Of a stretch of 64,000 bases of DNA, positions 8,926-18,426 are shown one piece after another. Source of the stretch: NZ13-RE01 sp964612975 (GTDB lineage: Bacteria; Dictyoglomota; Dictyoglomia; Dictyoglomales; Dictyoglomaceae). The first letter of the stretch is position 1. Each line of letters starts with the position of its first letter. Location of the stretch: NCBI GenBank assembly GCA_964612975.1, contig CAZTGC010000007.1, positions 1 through 64,000 of the forward strand, given 5' to 3'. A program made the translations under genes and the position numbers. The notes below the pieces were generated by a model. It was not told where the DNA came from, searched no databases, and worked only from the letters and a program-made list of their open reading frames with translations.

Positions 8926-10013
8926 GAAAATTTATCCTACTAGTTCTAATAATAGTAATCCCAACAATTTTTATCAGAGATATTGAAGACTATTTTTATA
9001 GTTTAAAACTTAAAAAATATTTAATAGAATTAGAAAATAAAGTATCAGAAAGAGAAAAAAATCTTTTAGAATTCTTAAGAGAAAAATTTATAGATAAAAG
9101 AGGGTTTATTATATCAGAGATAAAGAATAATAAGCCCTTTGATTACTCCCTATTGGAATCCTATGGAGAGCTGATGGAATATACCTTGCAATATAGAGAG
9201 GAAAAAATCTTTGATCTTTTAATGAGGAATATAAAAAAATATTTTCTTTCTGATGAGGGATATTTATACTGGAGAATAAATAGAAAAGTATTGAAACCTG
9301 ATAATGCAACTGCTCTTATAGACTCTTTAAGAATCCTTCATTCCTTGCTATTAGCTTATGAAAACTTTAAAAGAGAAAAATACCTCAAAGAGGCTAAAAT
9401 AATTTTAGATGGAATTTTAAAGTATAACACTTTTAGAGAATATCTTGTGGATGCCTACGATGGAAATTCAAAAAAACAAATACTCAAAATCTCTTTATTT
9501 TATTTAGATTTAGGTAAAATTAAAAAAGTTTCTTTCTATTTTCCTGAATTTAAAAGATATTATCTCTCGGCAAAAAATATTTTAGAAAATTACCCTAAAA
9601 TCTCTTCCCCCTTTTTCCCAAAGGAATATGATTACTTCACACAAAAATATATCTTTATAGAAAATATTAATATTATTGAGCAGATTTTTATCGCTCTGAG
9701 TATGGAGAATAAGAAAAAAATTGAAAATTTTCTCAACTTTTTTAATATAGAATTACATAAAAATGCTAAAATATATTTATATTACGATTTAGAAGGAAAA
9801 GGATTAACTAACAACGAGGATCCTTCTATCTATTCTTTAATTAGCAGGTTATATATAAAAATGAATAACAAAAAAGAGGCTCTAAAAACTTTTAAACTAA
9901 TCCAAAGATTTGAAAATAAAAAGGGGATAGGAGATTTTGAAAATATGAGTTTTTATGTTTTCACCCAACTTGAGACCTTAATAACATTAAGTATGTTGTA
10001 TAAGGAAATATGA
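8922..10013 (+). CDS. Exported or membrane-anchored alpha-helical protein, possibly an (alpha/alpha)6 glycosidase relative
   Basis: 363 aa with a hydrophobic N-terminal signal or anchor (MRKFILLVLIIVIPTIFI), then almost entirely helical sequence. The stretch LLESYGELMEYTLQYREEKIFDLLMRNIKKYFL, followed by GYLYWRI, DNATALIDSLRILHSLLLAYENF and repeated helices, recalls GH8-like (alpha/alpha)6 barrels, where an early Glu near a Tyr-Gly is the acid. This is a resemblance only; I cannot assign the family. The 4-nt overlap with the fucosidase indicates coupling and a shared glycan-related job. Confidence 0.5.
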   Translation: MRKFILLVLIIVIPTIFIRDIEDYFYSLKLKKYLIELENKVSEREKNLLEFLREKFIDKRGFIISEIKNNKPFDYSLLESYGELMEYTLQYREEKIFDLLMRNIKKYFLSDEGYLYWRINRKVLKPDNATALIDSLRILHSLLLAYENFKREKYLKEAKIILDGILKYNTFREYLVDAYDGNSKKQILKISLFYLDLGKIKKVSFYFPEFKRYYLSAKNILENYPKISSPFFPKEYDYFTQKYIFIENINIIEQIFIALSMENKKKIENFLNFFNIELHKNAKIYLYYDLEGKGLTNNEDPSIYSLISRLYIKMNNKKEALKTFKLIQRFENKKGIGDFENMSFYVFTQLETLITLSMLYKEI

Positions 10014-10193
10014 AAAGAAGATTCAATTCTATTTGATCTCATTACTGCATTTCTAAAGTAAATAAAAACAGAGAAGAACTTTTAGTACTTCATCTAAAAT
10101 CTATAAACAGTAAAGAATTCAAAAGTGTATATCACATACAAGGATGTAAGGAATCATGATGAATCTTAGACTATACCCTTTTATAATTTGATT

Positions 10194-10213
10194 TATGTCA
10201 ACCGGTTGACATA
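10194..10213. promoter_or_regulatory. LacI-family operator, 20-bp perfect palindrome
   Basis: TATGTCAACCGGTTGACATA is perfectly symmetric, with the central CG and AACCGGTT core typical of LacI/GalR operators. It overlaps the -35 hexamer of the promoter ahead of the fructan operon. The LacI-type gene at 14842-15819, at the far end of the same cluster, is the obvious candidate to bind it. Confidence 0.85.
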
Positions 10214-10234
10214 TGAGTAAAAGCAATATATAAT
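10206..10234 (+). promoter_or_regulatory. Consensus sigma-A promoter of the fructan/sucrose operon
   Basis: TTGACA at 10206-10211 and TATAAT at 10229-10234 are separated by exactly 17 bp, a perfect vegetative promoter. The -35 box forms the right half of the operator palindrome, so repressor and RNA polymerase would compete directly. Confidence 0.85.
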
Positions 10235-10268
10235 AAAACCGAATAAAAATTAAAAGGAGGTGTTTCAA

Positions 10269-11555
10269 ATGAAATTCCCCAAATTATTGATTGTGATTTC
10301 TTTGATGCTTTTCCTAATTAATTTGGGTAGTGGCGTATTAGCAAGTTCTTCACAAGTAAAGATTACATTCATGAGCACAAAAGGAGAAATAAACCCTCAA
10401 TTGGAAGAAGTATTTAAGAATTTTTCTAAGGATTTCCCCAATATTACAGTAGAGCTAATTCCAGTTGGAGCAGGTCAATCACCTTTCGAGAAACTTTCAA
10501 CTATGTATGCATCTGGTAATGCTCCAACAATTGCAATGATTGACCCAAATGATGTGGAAAAGTTTAAGAACAATTTTCTAGATTTATCAGGTGAAAAATG
10601 GACAAAGGATGCCCTTAAAGGGGCATTAGATGATGTAACTTTTGATGGAAAAGTATATGCTTTTCCATTTGCTCTAGAAGGATATGGGCTTATTTATAAC
10701 AAACAAGTGATAGAAAAAGCAATAGGAAAGTTTGATCCAAAAACTATAAAGACAAGAAATGATCTAGAAAAATTATTTGGGAGATTACGTCCAAAAGGTA
10801 TAAGCCCAATTGTGATCTCACCTTTAGATTGGTCATTAGGGGCGCACTTTTTAACAATTGCTTATGCTGCTCAATCAAGAGATTACGAAGCAGCTAAGAA
10901 GTTTGTAATTGATTTAAAGGCAGGGAAAAAAGTAGATTTGACAAATAATAAAGTTATTAATGATTTATTAGATACATTTGATATGCTTAGAAGATATAAC
11001 TACTTGAAAAATTCACCATTAGCAGGAACTTATGAACAAGGTGCACAGCTTTTAGCCCAAGGTAAGGTAGCATTTTGGTTCATGGGTAATTGGGCATGGC
11101 CATTAATAGAAGAGATAAATCCAAACAATAAAGCTTATGGGTTCATTCCTGTGCCACTGAATAATGATCCTAATAATTTCTTTAATGGAGCTATAGTAGC
11201 ATTACCAACAAAAATGCTCTGTGTTGATGTAAAGAATAATTCCAATGAACAACAGGAGGCAGCTAAAACCCTTTTAAATTGGTTTGTATACAATGGTAAT
11301 GGACAAAAGAATTGGGTTCATGGTTTAAATATAATTGCTCCATTTAGTAACATAACGATTACACCAGATGATCCTCTTGCAAAATCCATTGTAGAATTTG
11401 CTAGAGCAGGAAAGACCTTTAAGATACCATATGCCATCCTACCCTCTGATCATTGGCCTATTGTTGGAGCACATATGCAGAAATATTTAGCAGGTAGAAT
11501 TAACCGTAAACAATTATTGACTGAGATTATGAATTATTGGGCAAAGGCAAAATAG
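10269..11555 (+). CDS. Sugar ABC transporter substrate-binding protein (family 1), fructan/sucrose operon
   Basis: 428 aa. Signal peptide (MKFPKLLIVISLMLFLINLGSG), then the SBP_bac_1 fold: KITFMSTKGEINPQLEEVFKNF, YASGNAPTIAMIDPNDV, AFPFALEGYGLIYNKQVI and KVAFWFMGNWAWPLI. It captures a sugar outside the membrane for the CUT1-type permeases that follow. The start is ATG 10269, 7 nt after AAAGGAGGT; the earlier in-frame GTG at 10260 overlaps that ribosome site. A terminator separates it from the permeases. With GH32 in the operon, sucrose or fructo-oligosaccharides are the inferred ligands. Confidence 0.88.
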   Translation: MKFPKLLIVISLMLFLINLGSGVLASSSQVKITFMSTKGEINPQLEEVFKNFSKDFPNITVELIPVGAGQSPFEKLSTMYASGNAPTIAMIDPNDVEKFKNNFLDLSGEKWTKDALKGALDDVTFDGKVYAFPFALEGYGLIYNKQVIEKAIGKFDPKTIKTRNDLEKLFGRLRPKGISPIVISPLDWSLGAHFLTIAYAAQSRDYEAAKKFVIDLKAGKKVDLTNNKVINDLLDTFDMLRRYNYLKNSPLAGTYEQGAQLLAQGKVAFWFMGNWAWPLIEEINPNNKAYGFIPVPLNNDPNNFFNGAIVALPTKMLCVDVKNNSNEQQEAAKTLLNWFVYNGNGQKNWVHGLNIIAPFSNITITPDDPLAKSIVEFARAGKTFKIPYAILPSDHWPIVGAHMQKYLAGRINRKQLLTEIMNYWAKAK

Positions 11556-11582
11556 TAATCAAGTAAATAAGGGTTTTCAGTT

Positions 11583-11623
11583 AGGGGTTGTCTAAGAGAA
11601 TTGCTTAGACAGCCCCTATTTTT
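11583..11623 (+). terminator. Intrinsic terminator between binding protein and permeases
   Basis: 14-bp stem (11583-11596 with 11604-11617, one G-U pair), 7-nt loop, followed by ATTTTT. It lies inside the operon, so partial read-through would give more binding protein than permease. Confidence 0.85.
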
Positions 11624-11657
11624 AAGTCGATATTTTTAAAGAGGAGGAAAGGGTCAA

Positions 11658-12533
11658 GTGAATAAATGGTCTTCAAAGTTTAAAATTTTTAGCCTATTTG
11701 CTGGAATTTCAACTCTAGCCTTCTTAGCAATAGTAATACTACCTTTTCTTTACGGTATTTCTCTTACTTTTACTAATTGGGATGGAATCCACAATAAGTA
11801 TGAGTTTATAGGGTTTTTAAATTATCTTAATCTGATCAAAGATGAGGTATTTAAAAGTTCATTTTTACTAACTTTAAAATACGCATTTTTCACGGTTTTG
11901 TTTACAAACTTAATAGCATTCTTTTTAGCTTATTTGTTGACTAGTGGAATAAAAGGACAAGGTCTATTTAGAACTATTTTTTTTACTCCTAATTTAATAG
12001 GGGGTATTATATTAGGATTCATCTGGCAATTTATATTCCATAATGCTTTACCCTATTTAGGACAGCAATTAGGGATAGGTATATTTTCTGAATCCTGGTT
12101 GGCTACACCTGAAAAGGCTTTTTGGGCTTTAGTAATTGTAACAGTATGGCAATATTCAGGATATATGATGATGATATATATAGCGGGTTTTGTGGGAATA
12201 CCCCAAGATTTAATAGAGTCAGCAACTATTGATGGTGCAGGAAAGTTGACGATGTTAACAAGAGTAATATTACCTTTAATGGCTCCTTCATTCACTGTTT
12301 GTTTGTTTTTATCCCTTCAGAGAAGTTTTATGGTTTATGATCTTAACTTAGCGTTGACAAAGGGAGGACCTTTTAAAAGTACGGAACTTGTAGCTATGCA
12401 TATCTATAATGAGGCCTTTTTGTCGCAGAACTATGGGATAGGACAAGCAAAAGCTTTTTTATTATTCATTACTGTAGCAATTATTACTCTCATTCAAGTT
12501 TATTTAAGTAAAAAAACAGAGGTGGAATTATGA
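11658..12533 (+). CDS. Sugar ABC transporter permease, MalF/UgpA type
   Basis: 291 aa with about six membrane helices. It carries the inner-membrane-component signature at DLIESATIDGAGKLTMLTRVILPLMAPS, the EAA loop that docks with the ATPase. The GTG start at 11658 follows AGAGGAGGAAAGG. It overlaps the next permease by 4 nt and works with it as the heterodimeric channel. No ATPase gene lies in the operon, so a shared MsmK/UgpC-type ATPase encoded elsewhere is implied. Confidence 0.9.
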   Translation: MNKWSSKFKIFSLFAGISTLAFLAIVILPFLYGISLTFTNWDGIHNKYEFIGFLNYLNLIKDEVFKSSFLLTLKYAFFTVLFTNLIAFFLAYLLTSGIKGQGLFRTIFFTPNLIGGIILGFIWQFIFHNALPYLGQQLGIGIFSESWLATPEKAFWALVIVTVWQYSGYMMMIYIAGFVGIPQDLIESATIDGAGKLTMLTRVILPLMAPSFTVCLFLSLQRSFMVYDLNLALTKGGPFKSTELVAMHIYNEAFLSQNYGIGQAKAFLLFITVAIITLIQVYLSKKTEVEL

Positions 12534-13372
12534 TGAGAATAACTCCATGGGTAAAAAAGAGAATTTTTACTACATTTAAATATCTGGTAATTTTAACTAT
12601 TGCTTCTTTATATATTTTTCCTTTTGCTATTGTTGTAACCAATTCTTTCAAAAAAACTGGTGAAGTTATTTTAAACCCTCTGACATTACCAAAGGAATTT
12701 CGAATTGGTAATTATTGGGAAGCTGTTCAGAGAATGAGGTATTTTAAAAGTTTCTTTAATACTCTTGTGATAACAATCTTTAGCATTGTTATAATTGTAA
12801 TTTTCTCCTCTATGACTGCTTATATATTTGAGAGAAAAAAGTGGCCTATTAATAAGATATTATTTGGAATTATGGTTGCATCTATGATAATTCCTTTTCA
12901 GTCAATTATGATACCTCTTGTTAAAATCTATGGTTCTGTAAACATGTTAAACAATATGTGGACTTTGATATATATGTATTTAGGTTTTGGCACTGCTTTT
13001 GCAGTATTTGTATATCATGGATTTATAAAGAGTATACCCTTTGAATTAGAGGAAGCAGCCCTTGTAGATGGAGCATCAATCTTTCAAACATTTTGGAAGA
13101 TTGTATTTCCCTTATTAAAGCCTGTGACAATAACCATTGTAATATTAGATGCTCTTTGGATATGGAATGACTTTTTACTGCCGAGTTTAATTTTAATTTC
13201 AGCTGAAAAAAGAACTTTACAATTGTCGACCTTCTACTTTTACGGAACATTCACATCTAATTATGGACTAGCAATGGCTGCATTGATGCTAACCATATTT
13301 CCTATTATTATTGTATCTTTGTTTATGCAGAAATATATTATTGCTGGTATTATAAGAGGCGCAATAAGATAA
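12530..13372 (+). CDS. Sugar ABC transporter permease, MalG/UgpE type
   Basis: 280 aa with six predicted membrane helices. The EAA loop is FELEEAALVDGASIFQTFWKIVFPLLKP. It starts with ATG-ATG at 12530; either ATG could be used, and the first overlaps the preceding stop. It forms the transmembrane pore with the MalF-type partner. The GH32 gene begins 3 nt after its stop. Confidence 0.9.
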   Translation: MMRITPWVKKRIFTTFKYLVILTIASLYIFPFAIVVTNSFKKTGEVILNPLTLPKEFRIGNYWEAVQRMRYFKSFFNTLVITIFSIVIIVIFSSMTAYIFERKKWPINKILFGIMVASMIIPFQSIMIPLVKIYGSVNMLNNMWTLIYMYLGFGTAFAVFVYHGFIKSIPFELEEAALVDGASIFQTFWKIVFPLLKPVTITIVILDALWIWNDFLLPSLILISAEKRTLQLSTFYFYGTFTSNYGLAMAALMLTIFPIIIVSLFMQKYIIAGIIRGAIR

Positions 13373-13375
13373 ATA

Positions 13376-14827
13376 ATGAAAAATTCTGCACTACTAAAAC
13401 GGGCAATACATTATATCTCTCAAAACAGGATTAAGGTCAACAATAGATACAGACTAAAATTCCACTTAATGGGTGAATATGGTTGGATAAATGATCCGAA
13501 TGGTTTTATATTTTTTAATGGATTATATCATTGTTTTTTTCAATATAATCCTTTTGAACCCTTTTGGAGATCTACCTATTGGGGGCATGCAGTAAGTAAG
13601 GATTTAGTTAAATGGGAACATTTACCTATAGCTTTAGCACCTGATGAAGAATATGATAGAAATGGATGTTTTTCTGGAAGTGCTATTGAAAAAGATGAGA
13701 AACTCTACCTAATGTATACTGGGCATATTGAGGATGGTATAGGTAGTTATCGTCAAACACAATGTATTGCATATTCAAAAGATGGAATAAGCTTTGAAAA
13801 GTATGTCAAAAATCCAGTTATAGATACGGGTAATATTCCTGAAGAGGCAAGTAAAAGAGATTTTCGAGATCCTAAAGTTTTCCAAAAGGGAGATTTCTAT
13901 TATGCTGTTATTGCATCCCAAAGCAAAGAAGGAAAAGGACAAATTCTTTTTTATAAGTCGTTAGATTTATTAAAATGGGAATATGTTAATACAATTGTGA
14001 AGAATGATGGTATTGTAGAAGGCGATATTTGGGAATGTCCTGATTTGTTTGAGTTTGGAGAAAAAGATATTTTAATTTTTTCTTTACAGCAAAAGGAAGA
14101 AAGTAAAGTTATAAAAAGTGAAACATTTTATTGTGTGGGGAAGATAGATTTTAAAAGTGGGTTATTTAGTATTGATAGTTGTGAAAAGTTAGACTGGGGT
14201 AAATACTTTTATGCACCTCAGACTACCATGGATGAAAGAGGTCGTAGGTTAATGATTGCATGGATGGATAATTGGAATTGCCCCTTCCCTACTCAAGAGG
14301 GGCATAATTGGGCTGGAGCCCTTACATTGCCAAGGGAGATCTCCTTAAGAAATAACAGGCTAATAATGGAACCTGTTAGTGAGATAAAAAACTATAGAAA
14401 AGATAAGATTTCTATTGATAGAGTTATAAATAATGAGACCATATACTTAAATTTGGGCTCCGAGTGTATTGATTTTGAAGTGGATTTGTTTTTAATAACA
14501 AAAGCAAAATTCGAGATGAATGTTTTTTCTGAGACTCCAACAAGTAATAGTATAAAAATTCTATATGATAGTGATTCCAACAAATTTATACTTATCGTAA
14601 GCGACTTAGTGTTTAAGAATGAAATTCAGAATGTAGATATATCTCCTGTTGAAAATAAAGTAAATATAAGATTTTTGCTAGATAAATCTTCTATAGAGAT
14701 TTTTATAAATAAAGGAGAAAAAGTCTTAACTAATCGTGTATACCCTGTAGAGAGATATGATAAGTTGAGTATAAGTTCTGAAGGCATGTGCAGAGTGAAT
14801 TTAAAAAAGTGGGATTTAAATCTTTAA
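13376..14827 (+). CDS. GH32 beta-fructosidase (invertase/levanase type)
   Basis: Hydrolyses terminal beta-fructosides such as sucrose and inulin- or levan-type oligosaccharides. The family motifs are complete: WINDPNG with nucleophile Asp40, FRDPKV with the transition-state Asp165, and WECPDLF with acid/base Glu220. The N-terminal five-bladed propeller (about 28-330) is followed by the C-terminal beta-sandwich, ending near SSIEIFINKGEKVLTNRVYP. The length of 483 aa is normal. There is no signal peptide, so it acts in the cytoplasm on imported sugar. It is the last gene of the operon and convergent with the LacI regulator 14 bp away. Confidence 0.95.
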   Translation: MKNSALLKRAIHYISQNRIKVNNRYRLKFHLMGEYGWINDPNGFIFFNGLYHCFFQYNPFEPFWRSTYWGHAVSKDLVKWEHLPIALAPDEEYDRNGCFSGSAIEKDEKLYLMYTGHIEDGIGSYRQTQCIAYSKDGISFEKYVKNPVIDTGNIPEEASKRDFRDPKVFQKGDFYYAVIASQSKEGKGQILFYKSLDLLKWEYVNTIVKNDGIVEGDIWECPDLFEFGEKDILIFSLQQKEESKVIKSETFYCVGKIDFKSGLFSIDSCEKLDWGKYFYAPQTTMDERGRRLMIAWMDNWNCPFPTQEGHNWAGALTLPREISLRNNRLIMEPVSEIKNYRKDKISIDRVINNETIYLNLGSECIDFEVDLFLITKAKFEMNVFSETPTSNSIKILYDSDSNKFILIVSDLVFKNEIQNVDISPVENKVNIRFLLDKSSIEIFINKGEKVLTNRVYPVERYDKLSISSEGMCRVNLKKWDLNL

Positions 14828-14841
14828 AATTTACAGTTATT

Positions 14842-15819
14842 TTAAGTAGACTCTCTCTCAATTAAGGAAATTGGAAACGTGTATTTGCTTTCTACTTCCT
14901 TGCTCTCAATTTTGTCTATTAATACCTCAATTAGTTTTCGAGCCATCTTATCCTTATCTTGTCTTATGGTAGTGATGGATGGTCTAAATAGAGATGCAAT
15001 ATTTATGTCATCAAAACCTATTACTTTTAAGTCTTTAGGCACACGTTTTTTGAAATAATCAGCAACTTTTATGGCAGTTGCTGCAATCATATCACTGCTT
15101 GCAAAGATTCCATCTATATAAGGGTGCTTTTCAAAAAGGTCTATAATAATTCTTTCATACTCTTCTATTTCAAATTTGTTAAGCTTTGTTTCCACCACAA
15201 CATATTCAATATTTCTTTCCTTAACCACTTTCAAAAAACCATAATATCTGTCATTGGCTGGTGTGTTAAGTTCTAAGGGACCGCTGATGTGAGCTAAGTA
15301 TTTACATCCTTTTTCTGTTAATAGATTAGTTGCTATTACAGCTCCAGAAAAATTATCTGATGTGATACAAGGTATATCATCGGAAATATATCGGTCTAAT
15401 GCGACGATAGGTAAGTTTACACTTTTATAGTCTTCTACATTAAGGGTATGGCTACCCATGATAATTCCATCAACTTGATGTCTTTTTAACATTTTGATGT
15501 AATCCTTTTCTTTTTTTCCGTCTAAATATGAGTTGCAAAGAAAGATTTTATAACCTCTTAGAGAGGCATAATATTCTATGTATTTCGTGATTTCTGCAAA
15601 AAATGGATGAGATATGTCTGGAATTATAAGTCCTAAGAAATAAGATCTTTTTTTAAACAAGGCTCTTGCGATTTCATTAGGTTGGTAATTTAGCTCTTCC
15701 ATAGCCTTGTAAACTTTTTTTCTTGTTTCTTCGCTTATATAACCTCTATTATTCAAAATTCTCGATACTGTTGTAGGACTAACTCCTGCTTTCTTTGCCA
15801 CATCTTTTAAACTAGGCAT
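14842..15819 (-). CDS. LacI-family transcriptional repressor of the fructan operon
   Basis: 325 aa. The N-terminal helix-turn-helix (SLKDVAKKAGVSPTTVSRILNN) and hinge helix are followed by a periplasmic-binding-protein-like effector domain (YFLGLIIPDISHPFFAEI, GSHTLNVEDY, DGIFASSDMIAATAIKVA, IGFDDINIASLFRPSITTIRQ). It sits convergent to the GH32 gene and most likely represses it through the palindrome at 10194-10213. It has its own promoter (15875-15903). The effector is probably a fructose-containing sugar (inference). Confidence 0.92.
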   Translation of the reverse strand: MPSLKDVAKKAGVSPTTVSRILNNRGYISEETRKKVYKAMEELNYQPNEIARALFKKRSYFLGLIIPDISHPFFAEITKYIEYYASLRGYKIFLCNSYLDGKKEKDYIKMLKRHQVDGIIMGSHTLNVEDYKSVNLPIVALDRYISDDIPCITSDNFSGAVIATNLLTEKGCKYLAHISGPLELNTPANDRYYGFLKVVKERNIEYVVVETKLNKFEIEEYERIIIDLFEKHPYIDGIFASSDMIAATAIKVADYFKKRVPKDLKVIGFDDINIASLFRPSITTIRQDKDKMARKLIEVLIDKIESKEVESKYTFPISLIEREST

Positions 15820-16144
15820 TTAATTCTAACCCCCTGTGAAAAAAATAAAAGAGTCTTGATTAATTTTGGCATTAATTTTATAACCATTATTCTACTTGGT
15901 CAAGAATTCGATCTTCTTCAAAATTATAGAAGAGATACGATAGTGAAGAAGAGAAAAGTATCCTTGGAAAATTGTATAGATCATTATGTTTAAGGTATAA
16001 TCATGTATAGAAATATATTTTGGGGTAGATTTATTTTGAGGAAATATGGTTTTAATTTTGGCTGACCTGCAATTATTTTTAAAAAGAAGAGCTCTTTCTT
16101 TATTATTGTACTTATCTTATAGATGCAGTCCTTCATATCAAGTT
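15820..16144. other. Intergenic region, 325 bp
   Basis: It holds the lacI promoter on the minus strand near its left end. The rest shows only an imperfect AGAAGAGCTCTTTCTT inverted repeat (about 16085-16102), which may help to end the lpdA transcript arriving from the right, and no protein-like sequence. Confidence 0.5.
15875..15903 (-). promoter_or_regulatory. Promoter of the LacI-type regulator
   Basis: On the minus strand, TTGACC (15903-15898) and TAAAAT (15880-15875) are 17 bp apart, about 55 bp upstream of the lacI start. Confidence 0.55.
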
Positions 16145-17536
16145 TTATTTTCTTACCACAATATGAGCCACACTACCTAATGGTACCTTTACCGCTTCCA
16201 TTATTGCCTCGGGTAAGGTAGGATGGGTATGAATTGTTTCTGCTACATCATCTAACTTAAGATTATGTTGAATGGCAAGAGTAAGCTCTGCAATCATAAC
16301 TGATGCTTCAGGTCCTACAATCTGTGACCCTATAATCACCTTATCTTCCTTTCTTGCCACAACTTTTACAAACCCGTCCATTGCATTCATAGATACCGCC
16401 TTTCCATTAGCAGTAAAGGGAAATTCTCCTGTAACCACTTCTATACCCTGTTCCTTTGCTTCTTCTTCCGTGAAACCACAGGCTGCAATCTCTGGAGAGG
16501 AAAATATAGTCCAAGGAACTACCCTATAATCCATCTTCTTATTCTCTCCTGCTATAGTCTCTGATACCACTTCTCCCTCTTTCATTGCCTTATGAGCTAG
16601 GAGAAGTCCTCCAATAACATCTCCTATGGCGTATATATTCTCAACATTTGTCCTTAAATACTCATCTACTACAATTCTTCCATTGTCCGTTTTTATCCCT
16701 ACATTTTCAAGTCCAATATTATCTGAATTCAACTTCCTTCCTATGGAAACAAGTACTTTCTCGCTCTCAAGAACTTCTCCTGTGGAAAGAGTAGAATAAA
16801 CCTTTCCATTTTTAATCTCCACATTCTCTATTTTCGCTCTTATCTTTACATCAATACCCTTTTTATTGAGAATTCTCTGTAGATAAGTTGCTACTTTCTT
16901 GTCCTTAAGAGTCGGAACCACCTGTGGCATCATCTCCACTATTGTTACTTTAGTCCCAAAGGTGCTGTAAAAAGTTGCAAATTCAATTCCAATTGCCCCT
17001 GCTCCGATAATAACTATATCCTTAGGTATTTCTCTTAATCTTAAGGCATCATCAGAGGTTAGCACATTCTCTCCATCAATATTGAAGGTGGGAATAATAG
17101 CAGGCTCAGAACCTGTTGCAATTACAATGTTTTCCCCTTGAACTCCTTCCTTGCCTTGAGGGGTTTCTATCTCTATTGTTTCATTATCAACTATCTTTCC
17201 TCTTCCCTTTTTAATCACAACCTTCCTTGATTTAAGAAGATATTCCACCCCTGAAACAAGCTTTTTAACTACATTATCCTTCCAATCAAATACTCCATTT
17301 ATATCATATCCAGAGGAGTCAATCTTTATCCCAAAGGTTTTTGCTTCTTTTACTGTATGAAAAACCTCTGCACTTTTAAGAAGTGCCTTTGTAGGAATAC
17401 AGCCTCTATTTAAACAAGTTCCTCCGAGATCTCTTTCTTCAATAATACACACCTTTTTCCCAAGGTCTGCAGCTCTTATGGCTCCTACGTATCCTCCCGA
17501 TCCTGCACCCAAAAATATTACATCAAATTTCTCCAT
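16145..17536 (-). CDS. lpdA: Dihydrolipoyl dehydrogenase (E3)
   Basis: 463-aa FAD flavoprotein that reoxidises dihydrolipoamide with NAD+. Motifs: N-terminal FAD Rossmann loop (FLGAGSGGYVGAIRAADLG), redox disulfide Cys41/Cys46 in GGTCLNRGCIP, NAD-binding GAGAIGIEFATFYSTFG, second FAD motif (NIYAIGDVIGG) and the C-terminal HTHPTLPEA that supplies the catalytic His to the partner subunit. The start ATG has CTTAAGGAGG upstream. No E1 or E2 component and no glycine-cleavage gene is nearby, so its complex must be encoded elsewhere. Confidence 0.93.
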   Translation of the reverse strand: MEKFDVIFLGAGSGGYVGAIRAADLGKKVCIIEERDLGGTCLNRGCIPTKALLKSAEVFHTVKEAKTFGIKIDSSGYDINGVFDWKDNVVKKLVSGVEYLLKSRKVVIKKGRGKIVDNETIEIETPQGKEGVQGENIVIATGSEPAIIPTFNIDGENVLTSDDALRLREIPKDIVIIGAGAIGIEFATFYSTFGTKVTIVEMMPQVVPTLKDKKVATYLQRILNKKGIDVKIRAKIENVEIKNGKVYSTLSTGEVLESEKVLVSIGRKLNSDNIGLENVGIKTDNGRIVVDEYLRTNVENIYAIGDVIGGLLLAHKAMKEGEVVSETIAGENKKMDYRVVPWTIFSSPEIAACGFTEEEAKEQGIEVVTGEFPFTANGKAVSMNAMDGFVKVVARKEDKVIIGSQIVGPEASVMIAELTLAIQHNLKLDDVAETIHTHPTLPEAIMEAVKVPLGSVAHIVVRK

Positions 17537-17669
17537 AAAAAATTCCTCCTTAAGATATTATTTTTAATTTTTTTTATAAATTCTACCCAGCCTTTATAGT
17601 TTCCACAAGGGAAAAATTTATATCTCCCCAATAAAGATAGATGTTAGTATAGGAGACAAAAGATAATTA

Positions 17670-18363
17670 TTAATAAATAGGTTCAAAATCATAAGAATAA
17701 TATATTGCTATTCCCTTACTCTTTGCAAATTCCTCTATCTCTGGTTCTGTCATATGGGTAACAATAATAGGAAATATCTCTTCTGATATTATTTCTCTAA
17801 TATCCTTTAATCTATTGATAAAATCAATAATGTGTCTTAGGGAGAGATTTGCTTTTGCTTCTCCCACTATAAATATCTCTTTCCCATCTCTTTCTCCCTT
17901 ATCCTAAAATATTTATTTCCATTGTCTCTACCTTTTTATTCTTTATAAACTTTCTAATAAGTTTTTCTTTTACCTCAATTCCAAAATCTCTTTTTAAAAG
18001 ATGAGGTAGAGATCTATAAGCCCTATCTTCAAGTTGAAAGCCAATACTATGGGATAAGCCTCCTAACTCTTTTGTTATCCCATTTAATTGTTTCTGCATA
18101 TTCTTTACTACTAAAGTTAATTCTCTAATTTCCTCTTCAGTTCTTCTTTGAGCTTCAGTAAGAGCTTTTAATTCCTCTTCTGTCCTCTTCTGAGCCTGAA
18201 TAAGTTCTTCTACTCTTTTTTCCGTTTGATTTTGGGAAAGAGCTAATCTCTCAACTGCGGATTTTAGATCCACAATTTCCTTATGGAGAGGAAGTCTTTC
18301 TTCCAATTCCTGAAGTATAAACTCTCTTATTATAGGATATAACTCTTCTTTTGATATGGCCAT
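17670..18363 (-). pseudogene. DUF3782-type coiled-coil nuclease-like protein, split by a frameshift
   Basis: The first part (18363 to 17899) has an N-terminal helical domain and a heptad-type coiled coil with near-repeats (QAQKRTEEELKALTEAQRRTEEE). It then runs into a nuclease-like C-terminal domain and stops at GGA-TAA. The other frame continues the domain without loss (KGERDGKEIFIVGEAKANLS to the stop at 17670; the E-x-K of IVGEAK fits the nuclease motif). Removing one T from GGATAAGGG restores GKGERDGKE and the whole protein, about 231 aa. The lesion is therefore one nucleotide: a real frameshift, a programmed +1 shift or a sequencing error. Confidence 0.75.
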
Positions 18364-18426
18364 TTGTAAATTCCTTCTTACTTATATTTTATCATATTTG
18401 AGAAAATTATGAATCTCCTTTACAAA

